NCBI GenBank assembly: GCA_948567375.1
Contig: OX419759.1
Span: 63,702,593-63,766,592, forward strand
DNA: 64,000 nucleotides
Direction of reading: 5' to 3'
Source: Lunularia cruciata
Taxonomy: Eukaryota > Streptophyta > Marchantiopsida > Lunulariales > Lunulariaceae
A program made the translations under genes and the position numbers. The notes below the pieces were generated by a model, which was given only the letters and a program-made list of their open reading frames with translations, did no database searches and was not told the DNA's origin. Below, one piece after another: positions 21,203-33,900 of the stretch. Each line of letters begins with the position of its first letter. Position 1 is the first letter of the stretch.

Positions 21203-21898
21203 TGTGAGCTGGCCTGTCTCTCACTCAAGATGAACCTCTGATGGCTATTATGGTAGCGCACCATGGACTAAGAAGGCAAGGAACCCCAACTCCATCATAC
21301 TCCTCCAAGGCTAACACTCCAAGACTCAAATCATTGCTCACTAGAGAACTCAATGAGAGAGAGATAGTTGCAAATGAAAGGATGATGAGTACCTCCTCAT
21401 CCCTTGTTTATATACTTGTGAAATAGTTACGCACCAAAGTTACTAATTACTGGAGTAACTCAAGTTACTAGGCTAAAAGTCAAGTAAAGTCAAAAAGTAG
21501 AAAGGAATATCCATTCACATGGGTATATTCCCCTAAACATGTGGTTGGTCTTATCTTGACCCAACCACTAAGTCAAGGATTCCTTCACATGGGCTATCCT
21601 TGGACTAAAGAAGAATCCAAAACAAAAAGGCTTGCGGGCCCAAGAGTTCTCAACTCTTTCCTCAAAGCCAAACACCTAGGAATAATACCAAGTCAACACA
21701 CTAAAATCCAAAATAGTGATGCTCATCTTTTCTACTTCCTCTAAAGTAAGGTCCCCTCTATCTTAGCTATGACTAACTTTAGCTAATCATGACTAATGTA
21801 GAATCATCCTTTATCTCTATATAAGTAATATCTCTCAAGTACTTGAAATACCAAGCTAAATATCACATTACCACACACATGCATAAATGGGTGTTACA
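21203..21898 (-). repeat. 5' LTR of element A (696 bp)
   Basis: It begins TGTGAGCTGGCC and ends GGGTGTTACA on the plus strand, followed by the duplicated GATC. The 4-bp length difference from the partner is an extra GGTT-like repeat near 21545. Confidence 0.9.
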
Positions 21899-22300
21899 GA
21901 TCCAAGAGGAATTGTAGTGTTGGTAGTATTTTGCATTTGTAGTGCAGTACTAAGTTGATGTGAGCCAATTTCAATCAAGGAAGTTGTGTCTTAAGTGGAA
22001 GGGTGGAACACAATTCTGAGGTAAAGTAGTTTTGCAGTGATGTGTCATTTTTGGGAGAGACTAAATCATCACAATCAAGATTGTTTGGAAAGATTTGATG
22101 GAGTCGTGATTAAGTGTGACATTTTTGTGTCACGAGACTATAAGCAGTGCTTGTTACTCTACTTGAGAGACTAAAGAGGCAACCAAGAAGAACTACTTGT
22201 TACCATTTGACTTTGTATTTGACCAATTCTGAATCATATCTTTGCGGGAATAAACTTTACTTACTTGATTACCACAAAGGTGATTTTTTTGGGTTGTCAT
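21899..22300 (+). mobile_element. Family H element, outer copy H1, 3' segment
   Basis: It resumes H1 after element A and aligns with 5027-5438 of H2, ending at GGGTTGTCA. This shows that A was inserted into H1. Confidence 0.65.
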
Positions 22301-22303
22301 ATT

Positions 22304-23997
22304 AGGATGTAGAGCTTGATCTGTCCAGTTTGTCTTATCTATGATGTTGAGATTTGTGGCTCAGATCATCCATGGGATATATTGTCCTTGGTCAAGGTAG
22401 GTGTTTGAAAATATAGGAAATTGGGGTGACACTTTGAGGAAGTTCATTCTTCTTTGGGGCAATAGAAAAAGATAACACTTTGACTCGAAATGTTACCTTT
22501 GTACTTGCTTAGAGAATTGAAATGAGTCAAATATATGTGTATCTATGAAAAAGAATCAAGGAAGACTCTATGTAGCTTTGATTTGCACGAAGTTGGACAA
22601 GAGAGGTCTGATCAGATCAGACAAGAAGGAGATAATTAAGAGAACAAATGATCAAGATAGAATGAAGAATAGATTGGATAGGGAAAGAGTTGGTGTGGAA
22701 AGAGCTTCCCATTGATCTCTACAACCTATATTGGGAGGAGTAAAATTCTTTGATCTATGTTGCCATGGATGTAGGAGCAAGTGACTTTGAACCAGATTAA
22801 TTCTTGTGCATTTATTGGTGTGTGTGAGTATATTTTTCTACCTTTCTCTTTTTCTCTTGATATATCTTTCCTTCCTATATAAGGTTGACCTCAATAGTTG
22901 AAAACTATTATTAGAGGAAAAAATAAATCAGAAAGGATACCCAACAATTGGTGTTAGAAAGATAGGTTTAAAGGAAAGAGTGAAAGCAATGGCAAGAGAA
23001 GAAGAAAAGGTCAAGATAGATAAATTTGATGGTAAAGACTTTGGTTTTGGAAAATGAAATTTAAGGAGTATTATATCAAAAAGAGATTCATGTATCTCTT
23101 GGAGGTGTGAAACCAGAGCTCATGATATAAGAAGACTAGGATTTGATGGATTGCAAACCTTTGGGATTTGTATGCCTAACATTAGCTAGAAATGTGGCTT
23201 AGGATGTTCTAGAGGAGAAGACTATTGAAAGTCTATTGCAAGTCTATTGAAGCCTTGTCTAACTTGTATAAAAAACCATCAACTTCCAACAAGGTGGACT
23301 TGATGCATCATCTATTCAACTTGAAGATATCATAGATCATATTAATGAGTTCAACTTGATCATGAGCCAATTAAGTTTAGTGGAAATCAGTTTTGAGGAT
23401 GAAGTGCATGATTTAATTCTCCCATCCTCTTTACTTGAAATATGGAGTTCAATTGTGACAACAGTAAGCAGTTCTTGTGGCTCCAAAAAACTAAGGTTTG
23501 AGGAGGTCCAAAATTTGATACTCAATGAAGATACTAGAAGGAGAGAGTTGAGCATAAACTCTAGATTAGCCTTGAATGCTTTTGAAAATAGAGGAAGAAC
23601 TATGCAACATAGTGACAATCATAGTAGATACAAGTCCAAGAGGAGAAGCAAGTCCATATGAAAAGGTGATGGATGTTGGCATTGTGGTAAGAAAGGGCAC
23701 ACAAGAAAGAAATATTTGCTCATAAAGAAGAATTAAAGCAATGGGCAAAATGAGGATTTAGTCAATGTAAACACAAAGGAAGTCAATGATGTTTTGATCC
23801 TTGGTGTAGATAGTCCTATGGAGTCATGGATTTTTGATTTAGGAGCTTCTTTTCACTCTACCTCAATAAAAAAACATATGTTGAATTACATTATTGGTGA
23901 TTTTGGAAAATTTTATCTTATGGATGATGAGCCTTTGCACATTGTGCGGAGAGGTGATGTTTATACTCAAATGCCAAATCAATCTGAGTGGAAATCT
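22304..23997 (+). mobile_element. Copia-type (Ty1) retrotransposon remnant, 5' half
   Basis: An LTR-like region of about 640 bp ends near 22946. It is followed by a PBS-like TGGTGTTAGAAAG (22949-22961) and a gag start ATGGCAAGAGAA. The last 290 bases of the LTR match 36010-36300, which is probably the other LTR of this family. Element E1 cuts it off at about 23998. The exact left edge is uncertain. Confidence 0.65.
22989..23997 (+). pseudogene. gag: Copia gag and protease remnant
   Basis: It starts MAREEEKVKIDKFDGKDF, typical of copia gag. A zinc knuckle CWHCGKKGHTRKKY near 23670 has lost its final cysteine. Next comes the protease-like WIFDLGASFHST near 23830, where copia elements have a D-S/T-G-A core and a following H. 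Many stops and frameshifts are present. Confidence 0.7.
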
Positions 23998-24675
23998 ATA
24001 ATATCAATAGCTAGATATATTATCTAGAGATGAAAATTGGCTTGGTAACATCTAAAAAGATGTTATATATAATGGACTAAGTAGATTAGATAAAAGTATC
24101 ACCAAAAGTGTACTTCTACTAATAGTGCAAAAGCTGAAAATAGCCTAAAAACTTTTGAGCCAATTTTGGAGGCCTCAAAAATGAAAAAAGAATTCTCTCC
24201 AATTAAGGAAATTGTCTTGATTTCTCCTCCCATGGTTTATCTCATCAATAGCTTTCCAATAGTACCTCACCTATGTGGTTCTAAGCTTCCTTTAGGAATA
24301 TTCCCTTTGATCAAATATGCTTGACCAACTAGATTGGAAAAGGACAACATGTTACCCATCTAAAAAACTAATCTAAGGGTAGTGCTTGCTGAAATGTCAC
24401 CAATCCATACATTTGATCCAAGGATGGAGCTTCCTTTGAGAGGATCCTCTTTGCTATTTAATAATTCAAGGTGGTCCTTTGGGGTATTAGAGTATTAAGT
24501 GCAAAATTTTATGTTTCTTCTCCTTTGTTTCTCTTAAGGTCTCCTATCCTTGGAAGATAAAGAAGACATCAAAGCAGGTGTTTCAATCCAAGAGAGTGGA
24601 TCATCCCTCTTAGAGGAACATGTGCTACTAAGACTAAGCAATTTTGAGGATAGAAACCATAGTACAATTGATAGA
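23998..24675 (+). mobile_element. C-family LTR and leader fragment E1
   Basis: It starts TATAATATCAATAGC and follows the C-family LTR in reverse orientation to C: ATCACCAAAAG, ACTTCTACTAATAG, TTTTGGAGGCC. From about 24550 it continues into leader sequence with GAGAGTGGATCATCCCTCTT, the counterpart of 18700-18735. It carries one copy of the U3 block. A second LTR follows immediately. Confidence 0.6.
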
Positions 24676-25413
24676 TGTAATATCAATAACTAAACACATG
24701 ATCTAGAGATGGAATTCTGTTTGATACATCTGGGACAATGTTATACATGATGGAGTAAGAAGATCAAATATAGGTATCACCAAAAGAGTACTTTTAGTAA
24801 TAGGCCAATTATCAAAATATGCTTGAAGTCTTTAGAATCAATAGCTAGACATATGATCTAAAGGTAGAATTTGGATTGGTGACATCTGGAAGGATGGTAC
24901 ACATAATCAACAAAGTAGATCAGGTAGAGATATCACTAAAAGAGCACTTCTACTAATAGGGAAAAAATAAAAATAGGCTTGAAAACTTTAGAGGCACTAA
25001 ACAGATGAATTAGGCCTCAAAAATGTGCAGTTTCCCTCCCCCCTCGTTCCCAATGGAGGATAGGTTGGCCTTTCCTCCCCCTTGGTATGTCTTGTTGGGA
25101 GCTTTTCAAAGTACCTCTCCCATGTGATTTTGAGATCCCTATAGGAAGATTCCATAAAACATTCCCTCTGATCAAAGCCTATTTGACCAACCAGATGGGA
25201 CCAGGATCAACATGTCACCCATCCAAGTAATCTAAGTGTGGAGCTCGTTGACAAGTCAACTATCCATGTACCTAATCCTATGGTGGAACATCCTTGGAGG
25301 AGATCCTCTTTGGCTATATAACAAAGAGAAGGCGCTCCCTTGGGGCACCAAAGTTTGAGTGTGAAACCTATGTTTTCTTTTTTGTGTTTCTCTACTATCT
25401 TCAAAATGTTACA
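24676..25413 (+). repeat. 5' LTR of element E
   Basis: It starts TGTAATATCAATAAC and ends AATGTTACA. It contains two copies of the U3 block, TTAGGCCTCAAAAATG, a TATA-like GGCTATATAACAAAG near 25313, and CTCCCTTGGGGCACC, all in the order of the C LTR. The PBS that should follow is not recognisable. Confidence 0.7.
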
Positions 25414-25595
25414 ATAGATTAGGAGTGTATTAGAGAGAGTGGGATGGGGCTCCGGTAGGACAATATCTAGCACTCTGCTTTCTATTCTTGAATTCATTCC
25501 ACATCAAGATTATGTATATCTAGTATGAGCAAGTGAGAGTATATCTTGTATGAGCAAGTGAGAGTATATCTTGTTTTCTATTTTAGAGTAGAGTT

Positions 25596-25860
25596 CATGG
25601 ATATAGTGATGAATTCACCAAATCTAGTGATTTTGCCTATGGTGCTCTACAATAGAGAGTGGGATTTGATGATCTACATTTTGATATGATGGATCTAAGT
25701 ATACCAAATCCTTGCACTTTCAACGCTCAAATAGAAATATGTTACGTAGTTAGACCAAAAGTAATATTTAGGGATTTTGTAGTCTACAATTTTGGTGAGG
25801 AATATTATCAACAAGTGAAAACTTGTAAAGTCCCAATAGTCAGTGCCCTTCTTGAGTGAT
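25596..25860 (+). pseudogene. Leader ORF remnants of element E
   Basis: The second half of leader ORF 1 survives (EFMDIVMNSPNLVILPMV, NREWDLMIYIL). It is followed by most of leader ORF 2 (NAQIEICYVVRPKV, YNFGEEYYQQV). The tandem order is the same as in C. Confidence 0.6.
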
Positions 25861-25920
25861 CATATTAACCTCCTATTGAAATAGAAAGTAGTAATTGAGT
25901 AATTGTTATGTGTAGGCATC

Positions 25921-26990
25921 ATGGATCTGTAATTGCAAGAGTTGATGCAAGGAATGCAAGGGATGTTGAACGAATTTCATGAGATCAAGATGACCATGGA
26001 TGCATTGCAAAATCAAATATGTACCTTCAAGAATGATCAAGCAATGCACAGAGGGAAGTTGTCCCAAAACCCAATACCAATGGCTGAAGTACATGGAGAG
26101 TCACTCATGCCAATGATATCGTCCCCGGTCAATAATGAGGCCACATTGTTATTATAGATGAAGAAGACATGCAATATTGAGCCTTACAAGGAACAACATT
26201 CTATGGGAGTAGTGAAGAACTAGATTTCAAGAATGAATCAATGCTTTTGATTATTCACAACTTGAATCAACAATCATTCCATAGGCATGTTTGCATGTGG
26301 GTACTTGACTGATAAAGCCCTCACATGGTATGATACTTGGGGATGATCAATGTTGGCATAAGGAAGAGAGGTCACTTGGACAGCCATGCTAGAAAGGTTG
26401 TTGAAGAACTTCCAATCCATGGATTCTATGTAGATGGCCTAAACCCAACTACGGAGATTGAAGTAGAAGAATAGTGTACAAGAATATATGGAGGCATTTC
26501 TTGATCTATAGGTTGCAATAATTGACATCAGTCCAACAAAAGCTCTAGAAAATTTCAAACAAAGGTTAAAAGAGCAAATCCACCAAGAAATATTGGTACA
26601 AAATCCCCACATGGTTTTTGAAACCATTGCTTGTGCTCAAAGAATAGTAGGGGTGCTTGGAAGAGGTGAAGACGTAGTCCCGCCTCAACATTATCAGGCT
26701 AAACAAAACACTTTGGTGGACCATTCTTATGGAATTAAGCAAAATTCAATTTTGAGAACAAGGAGCACAACCGTTCCAAGGAGAACGGTGACGGTTCAAA
26801 GAAAAGAGAAATGAGGTCCCATGAGGGGAAGGGACTCAAGTAGAAAAATATCATTGTTACAATTATGGTAGAGTTGTTGTGCACCTAGTATTAATTTCCA
26901 TACTTATTTTCCTATATGCCCTAAGCTTCCATATAGGTAATCTTTGAACAACATGGAGAGACAACTTGAAGAAGAGGAGATGGAAATCAC
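25921..26990 (+). pseudogene. gag: Element E gag remnant
   Basis: Matches C and D gag: LQELMQGMQGMLNEFHEIKM, then KEQIHQEILVQNPHMVFE and GEDVVPPQHY. Codon 4 is TAA, and several frameshifts follow. Confidence 0.75.
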
Positions 26991-27129
26991 ATCAGAAAAC
27001 AAAGATTGCCAGTAAATGTACCTTGTTGTCTTACTAGCTCAATGAAGAAGCCAAAAAGTAGAGGAAGGAAGAGAATGAGTGCATAAAGATTGATGAAGAC
27101 GTACTTACAATTGAGTGTCATAAATGAAG

Positions 27130-30100
27130 TCCAAGAAGGCAATCAGGTGAGAGAGTATTGATATGATAGACCCTATAGCAACAAAAATTCCTTGTCTTGC
27201 TTTGTTGCAATAAGGTTTGGGATGGATCTAAAGAAGGATGAGAGTGAAGAAATAGAATTACCTAATGGGCAGACAAAGAGGATTGAGTCATTACCTAGAG
27301 AGGTAGCACTCTTTGTAGGAGAGTATCTTGAATCAATTGAGTGGCAAGTGATATGGTTAGCTTGTTATGATGTAATCTTAAGTGTGTTGTGGATAGAAAC
27401 TATAACCTCACGGTTGATTGGAGGAAGAAAGTAGTAAGAACTCACCAATGGAAGATGATTGGGGTTAAAGAGAGAGTAATGGGTAAGAATTACCTCTCAT
27501 AGTGACAAAAATTATCTATAAGATAGATAGATGTTTCATGGGCCTAATAAGAGAAATCCAAAGTGCACAACTCAATGGACAAGTTCTTGAGAAATTGAAA
27601 GATGTGGTCAATGAGTTTCAAGATGTTTTTGGATGACCTAACCTTAAAATTAACACCAAAAAGGAAATTAGATCATAAAATCAAGATGATTCTTGGGAAG
27701 ACACCTCCTTGTAAGGCCATATATTGTCTTTCACCTCATGAGTTGGAGGAGTGTAAGCTCAAATTGAGGATATGTTACAAAAAGGGATCATCCAACCTAG
27801 CATATCACCATATGAGGCTCTCATCTTGTTTGTGAAGAAAAAGGATGGTAGAATATGCATGTACATTGACTATTGGGGCCTAAATCAACAAACAATGAAG
27901 AACAAATACCCCTTACTCTGTATGGATGACCTATTTGGTCAACTCAATGAAGTAAAATACTTCACCAAACTTGACTTATAGAGTGGTTACAATCAAATCT
28001 GGATTGCATAGGAAGATGTCTACAAAATTGCCTTTCAAAAAAGGTATGTTCACTTTGAATACTTGGTGATGCCATTTGGCCTCACCAATGCACATACCAT
28101 TTTCATGAGTTTGATGAATGATATATTTCATCCATACTTGGATAAATCTATTATGATCTTCCTAGATGACATCTTAGTCTACAATAGGACAATGATGGAA
28201 CACAAGCAACATCTATAAGAAACCCTCTAGATTCTATGATAGAATCAATTGTATGCCAAAATCTCAAAGTGCAAGTTTGGAAAGTTGGAAGTAGACTATT
28301 TGGGGCATAAAGTAAGTGCAAAAGGTATCAAAGTGTTAATAGATAAAATAGAGGTCATTCAAAAATGGAGTACTCTAGAAGATTAGTCTCAACTCAAGAG
28401 CTTCTTGGGATTGATGGGGTTTTATTGTCAATTTGTCAAGGAATTCTCCAAGGTTGTATAGCCTTTAATAGCACTACTAGGCAAGGGGAAAAAGTGGATA
28501 TGGGAAACCGCACAAGAATTGGCCTGTTAGGAATTGAAAGATGCATTACTACATGAACCAATCTGGAAATGATATGACCTAGAATGTCCAATCAAGTTGG
28601 TTATAGATGTATTAGGCATAGCAATAGAAGCAATCCTACAACAAGAATAACATGATGGATGGCACTCAATTGCATATTTCTCTCAAAAGTTATTACCAGC
28701 ATAAGATAACTATCACACCATAGAACAAGAAGAATTGGCCATTGTCCTTGCAACCAAGCATTGGAAGCACTATCTTGGTGAGAAGGCATTTGTAGAAGAG
28801 ATATATCACAAATCTTTGGTCTACCTTGAGACATAAATATATCTATCTCATCAACAAATTTGATGGGCAGAGTACAGACAACAAATCAATATGACAATCA
28901 CAAATGTGGAAAGCAAGAAACAACTTGCAGATGCATTCACCTAAATACCCATGGTAAAAAATCTAGTGGTAGAAGTCAAGATGAACCCTAAATTCAAACC
29001 CATGATTCTTGCTACTACAAAAAGATGATCCACAAATTATAAGAGCACAATCATCTAAAGGCATGACCAGCACCCAAGGACTCACCTTTCATGATGATAG
29101 GTTATGGATCCTGGATGCCATGAACATAAGAACCACCATCCTAATAGAATGTCATGATTCCACCATTGCAAGTCATATTAAAGTAGACAAGACCTTGGAT
29201 GTAGTCAAATACCATTATTATTGGCCCAAGATGAGCAATAATATGGTGGAGTATATTTGGAGGTACCTACTCTATCAACAAAATAAAGCTTCTAATCAAG
29301 CCCCCATAAGATTTGTTTGACCTCTTCCTACTCCTACTCCTTCCCACTCCTACACAATATTGGGAACAAGTAAGCATGGATCTAGTTTGTGAATTGCCCA
29401 AGACTACCTCATAGTTTGACTCCATTGTAGTCTTTGTCAACCGCCTCAGCAAAATGATTCATGTGCATCCTATTACCAAGGATGTGACTACTCTACAACT
29501 ATTTCAATTATACTTAGATGTAGTCTTTTCTCACTATGGCTTGTCTTGAGTGCTCATCATCAATAAAGGCACTCAATTCACTAATTTTTTTTAGAGAACA
29601 CTCTTTGGTTTTTTCAAAACCAAATTGGCCATGTCCACAACTTACCATCTATAGACCAATGGACAAACAAAGCAGGCTAATTGCACTATTGAAGACATGT
29701 TGTGGTGCTTCACCTTAGATGAGCAAGAGAGGTGACACCTTACTTCCATTTGTGGAATTTGCTTATAAAAATTTAGTGAATGCATCCATATAGGTCACAC
29801 CATTCTTCCTTATGTATAGAGAGCATCTTTTCACACCTTTGAGCTTGATTAAGATCCATCCGATGGCTACCAAGGTTGACAATGTCAACACTTTTGCTTC
29901 TATAATCCAACATGGTGTGGAGAATGCCAAGTACAGGTTACGGATCACCCAAAATTGACAAAATCAATATGTAGATGCACATAGTTGGCACATGGAGTTG
30001 AATGTTGGGGGATCAAGATTGGCTATCAACAACCAACCTCGTGTTAGTTGGCCCTCATAAGCTCAAACCTTGTTTTATTGGGCCTTTTTCCATTCTTTGT

Positions 30101-30400
30101 CAAATTGGCACAATGGCCTATCACCTTGAGCTACCACTACACATGAAGATCTACCCAATATTCCATGTTTCCTTACTACAAAAATATGCCATCCAACCAC
30201 CCCACTTTCCTTCCATATAAGATAGTTGACCTTGTCCAACACTCATTGATAGCATGGGGGAATATGAAGTCAAACATATTCTCCAAAAATGCATCCAAAG
30301 TACTTGCCATCCACATGTGGAATATCTTGTATAGTGGAAAGGTACCCACTATATGAGGCAACATAGGAGCCAGCAGCCAACTTGACCAATGCATAGGTGT
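27130..30400 (+). pseudogene. pol: Element E pol remnant
   Basis: Fragments of protease ([16 protein letters not shown] at about 27260), RT ([20 protein letters not shown] near 28155, keeping both aspartates), RNase H (TIEQEELAIVLATKHW near 28720), integrase (from about 29160) and a chromodomain trace (about 30280-30360). Stops occur every few dozen codons. Confidence 0.8.
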
Positions 30401-30466
30401 TAGTGAAATCTTTTGAGGAACAGCTTTGCAATGAGTACATTGTAGCTTTTTATGGGGGAGGTTTGT

Positions 30467-30925
30467 TGTACCAATAGCTAGACATAGTATCTAAATATGA
30501 AAATTGGTTTGGTAATATTTAGAAGGATGTGATATATGATAGACTAAGTAGATCAGATATAGATATCACCAAAAGAGTACTTCTACTAATAGAGTAGGAA
30601 TAAAAAATAACCTAAAACTTTAGAGTCAATTTTGGAGGCCTAAATGAATGAATTAGACCTAAAAAATGTGTAGTTGTCCCCTAGTAGAGAAAAGGTTGGC
30701 CTTCTCTCTACCCTGATTGCCTCATCAAGGCTTTCCAAGGTACCTCATCCATGCAATTTGAAGATTCTTATAGGAATATTCTCTAAAGATTCCCTTTAGT
30801 CCACGCTTGTTTGACCAACCAGATAGAACCAAAACCAACATGTCACTAATGCATGCAACTAATCCAAGGTAGAGGTCATTGACATATCACCAATCCATGT
30901 ATCATCACCATGGAAGCTCCAAACT
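30467..30925 (+). repeat. 3' LTR of element E, truncated
   Basis: It starts TGTACCAATAGC just after a purine tract (GGGGGAGG). It has one U3 block and CCACGCTTGTTTGACCAACC, and ends within the region corresponding to 25290 of the 5' LTR, where element F begins. Confidence 0.65.
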
Positions 30926-33900
30926 CTTGGATGGCCATTTGGGTATTTTGGAGATGAGAAAGAGGCTCCCAAATGGTATCATGAAGCGGATACTCTTTCC
31001 AAAGGACTTTGTACTTAGTATGTTATTAGCGGCCATGTTGAATATGACAATGTGCAATAATACAATCAGCTTCATATTCCTCATGATCATTGATAGGGAT
31101 AGAAAGAGGAAGGGGTTGGACACGGGTGGAAAGGAAAATGGATTAGAAACAAAGGGTTTCAACTTGGAAATATGAAAGACAAGACGGATTTGCATATGAC
31201 AAGGCAAGGCAAGTTCATAAGCAACAAGAGAAATGATTTAGATGATATCCAGTAGGAAGGGTAGGTTACTAGAAGAAAGTATGATTTTATCACAAAGTTG
31301 AAAAGTGAGATCATGACCATGTTGGTCTATGTATTGTTTTTGATGATTTTGAGCAACAAGGAGAGGAGATTTGGCTTGTTGTAAGGAGTGTGATATTATG
31401 GTCAAGATGGTAGAAGTGTGAGGGACATGGGATGGAGGAAGAGCAAGAAGATAATTTGGAACAAGTGGGTCTTGGCTAAAATTAAGGAAGAATTTATAGC
31501 TTGCATATTTGGAATTATTATAGGCAAATTCAATAGCTGCAAGACATTCATCCCAATTGGTATGATGAACATTGACAAAAGTATGAAGCATATCTTCCAA
31601 GCTGCAATTTGCACATTTGATTTGTCCATCAGTTTAAGGATGATAAGACATGGACAACAAATGCTTGGTGCAGAGTAGCTAAAAGATTGCTTGCCAAAAC
31701 TTTTTGGTGAATCAAGGATCAAAGTTGGAGTCATATGAGTACATGAGGCATCCAATAATGCTTGAAAACATTGTCAAAGTAGACATAGGCCAATGTTGGA
31801 GCATCCATTGTACCAAAAGTTGGTGCCAAATGGATTTGCTTACTAAGCTTATAAACAAACACCATGATTTTTATGTGACCTTGCTTTATCTTGGGCAAGG
31901 ATATGATGAGATCTAAGCTCATGTGTTCCCATCAAGTAGATAGGATAGGAAGTGGTTGAAAGAGTCTACTCGGTTTTTGGTTATTGGCCTTGTTGTGTTG
32001 GTAGCTCTCACAAGATTGGACAAACTCTTGAACAACTCATGCCATGTTGGGCCACCACCATTGGTGTTGTAGGGTACCCAAGGTCTTTTCCACACCCATA
32101 TGACCAATGATTGGTGAGTCATAGACTTTTTGAAAGTGCACAAGTAAAAGATCACCCTTGGCTGGAATATAGATCTAGTTCTCACAAAATAGAAGGCCTC
32201 CTTAAAAGAAAAGGTGTTGTATTCCTTCTTGTGTGCTACAATACAACCTCTTATTATCTGAAAGAAGGGATCTTGTTGTAAAGTGATCCGAAACTCAATT
32301 TGGACTTTTGAGTCAATTGACATTGTCAAAATTGCCATTGTAATAAGAGGAAGAGTCTTCAAATTAAGTCATTATGATAGGGCATCAAGGATAACATAGA
32401 ATCTACTTGGTTTATATTCAACTTTGATATCAAACAACTATAGTTATTCCTATCAATGATGTTGACTCTCCATGTGCTCCAAAGGTAATGTCTACAACAA
32501 GGGTTTGTGATCAATTTGCATGATCACTTGTTTCTCCAAGAGATCATGCCTCCATACCTTGGTGATATATACCATTGCTATTTGTTCTCAATCTCAAATA
32601 GAGTAATTTCTTTTTGTGGTGTTTAGTTAGTGAGACACAAAGGCAAAGGGATGTAACCCATCTAGAAATTCCTATTGCAACACAACTCCAATGGCAAATT
32701 TGGAAGCATCAAAATCAACCACATAAGGTAGTTGAGTATTATGGTGGAAGAATAGATCTTGAAGACACCATATGTTTTAGCTTTTGGAATACTTCTTTGT
32801 GCTTGGTGCTCCATTGAAAGTTTGAGGTCTTCCCTAAGAGATTGGTCAATGGTGTGGCCACATAAGCATAATTGTGGATGAACCATTGCTAAAAACTTGC
32901 CAATACCTACACTTTTGTGGTATTTTTTGGATTATGACAATTAGCAATGGCCTTGATTTTCTCCTCTTCCATCTTGATCCTCTCTGATAAGAACTTATGA
33001 CCCAAAAAAGTAACTTCTTTTTGCCAAAAGGCACACTTTGATTTCTTGTAGTAAAACTTCCCTTGATATAGTCATCTTAGGATGTCTTGCACATGGTTCA
33101 TGTGTTCTACCTTTGTCTTGCTTTATATCAAAATATCATCCAATAATACCATCACATATCAATCTAATAGCCCATCTAACATCAATGCATTTGATCCATG
33201 AAGACTACCGGAGCATTAATCAGCCTAAATGATAGAACTCTCCATTCAAAATGCCCATATCTTGTGCAAAAGGTAATCTTTTTCACATCCTCCCTATCAA
33301 TGAGAATCTCCTAATAGCCATTTTGTAAATCCAACTTGGAGAAATATCATGCTCCACTCAATTGATCTAACAATTGATCTAACAAGTCATCAATTCAAGG
33401 ACGGGCAATGCATTCTTCATTGTTTTTTTGTTGAGACCACAATAATCAATATAGAAGCAAAGTTCCCCATCCTTCTTTGGGACTCATAGTATTGGTACTC
33501 CCCAAGGAGTTGTACTATGTTGTACTAAACCCTTCTCAAACAACTCCGTTAGTGTTGTTCAAAGCTCTTCCAAATCCTTTGGTGAGAGCCAATAGAGTAC
33601 TACTTCATTGTATTTGGATTGCTACTAGACTTTTCTATTCACTAGAGGACAATAACTCAAACTTGAAGATCATACCATGATTGGAGTGTAACCTTTTTGG
33701 TGGATCATCCAAAAATATATTTGCAAACTCTTGAACTATTTGATCAACCATTGCTTGATGAGGCTTATAGCACTCATCCATTTCTCCATACACAATTGGC
33801 TTGATTCACACCACAAAAGTAGGAATATCTCCTTCCAAAGTTTTCTCTATGGTTTCTTTATTGATAAACTTTCCATCTTGGGACTGACTATTTTTAGGTG

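Larger units (their letters stand above)
7449..21898 (-). mobile_element. Ty3-type LTR retrotransposon A (family A/B), interrupted by C
   Basis: The element is bounded by two related LTRs and flanked by the 4-bp duplication GATC (7445-7448 and 21899-21902) inside H1. Removing element C and one copy of its CATCC duplication leaves 7836 bp, close to the 7799 bp of relative B. On the minus strand the order is LTR, PBS, leader ORF, zinc-motif ORF, gag-pol, PPT, LTR. It has no chromodomain. At least six nonsense changes, a 13-bp deletion and the C insertion make it defective. Confidence 0.9.
24676..30925 (+). mobile_element. Chromovirus E (family C/D/E), plus strand, heavily decayed
   Basis: The layout is a 5' LTR (24676-25413) with two U3 blocks, leader-ORF remnants, gag, protease, RT, RNase H, integrase with chromodomain, a purine tract, and a truncated 3' LTR (30467 to about 30925). 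CG dinucleotides are scarce, TG/CA are abundant, and stops occur throughout, so it is old. It runs opposite to A, B, C, D, F and G. Confidence 0.8.
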
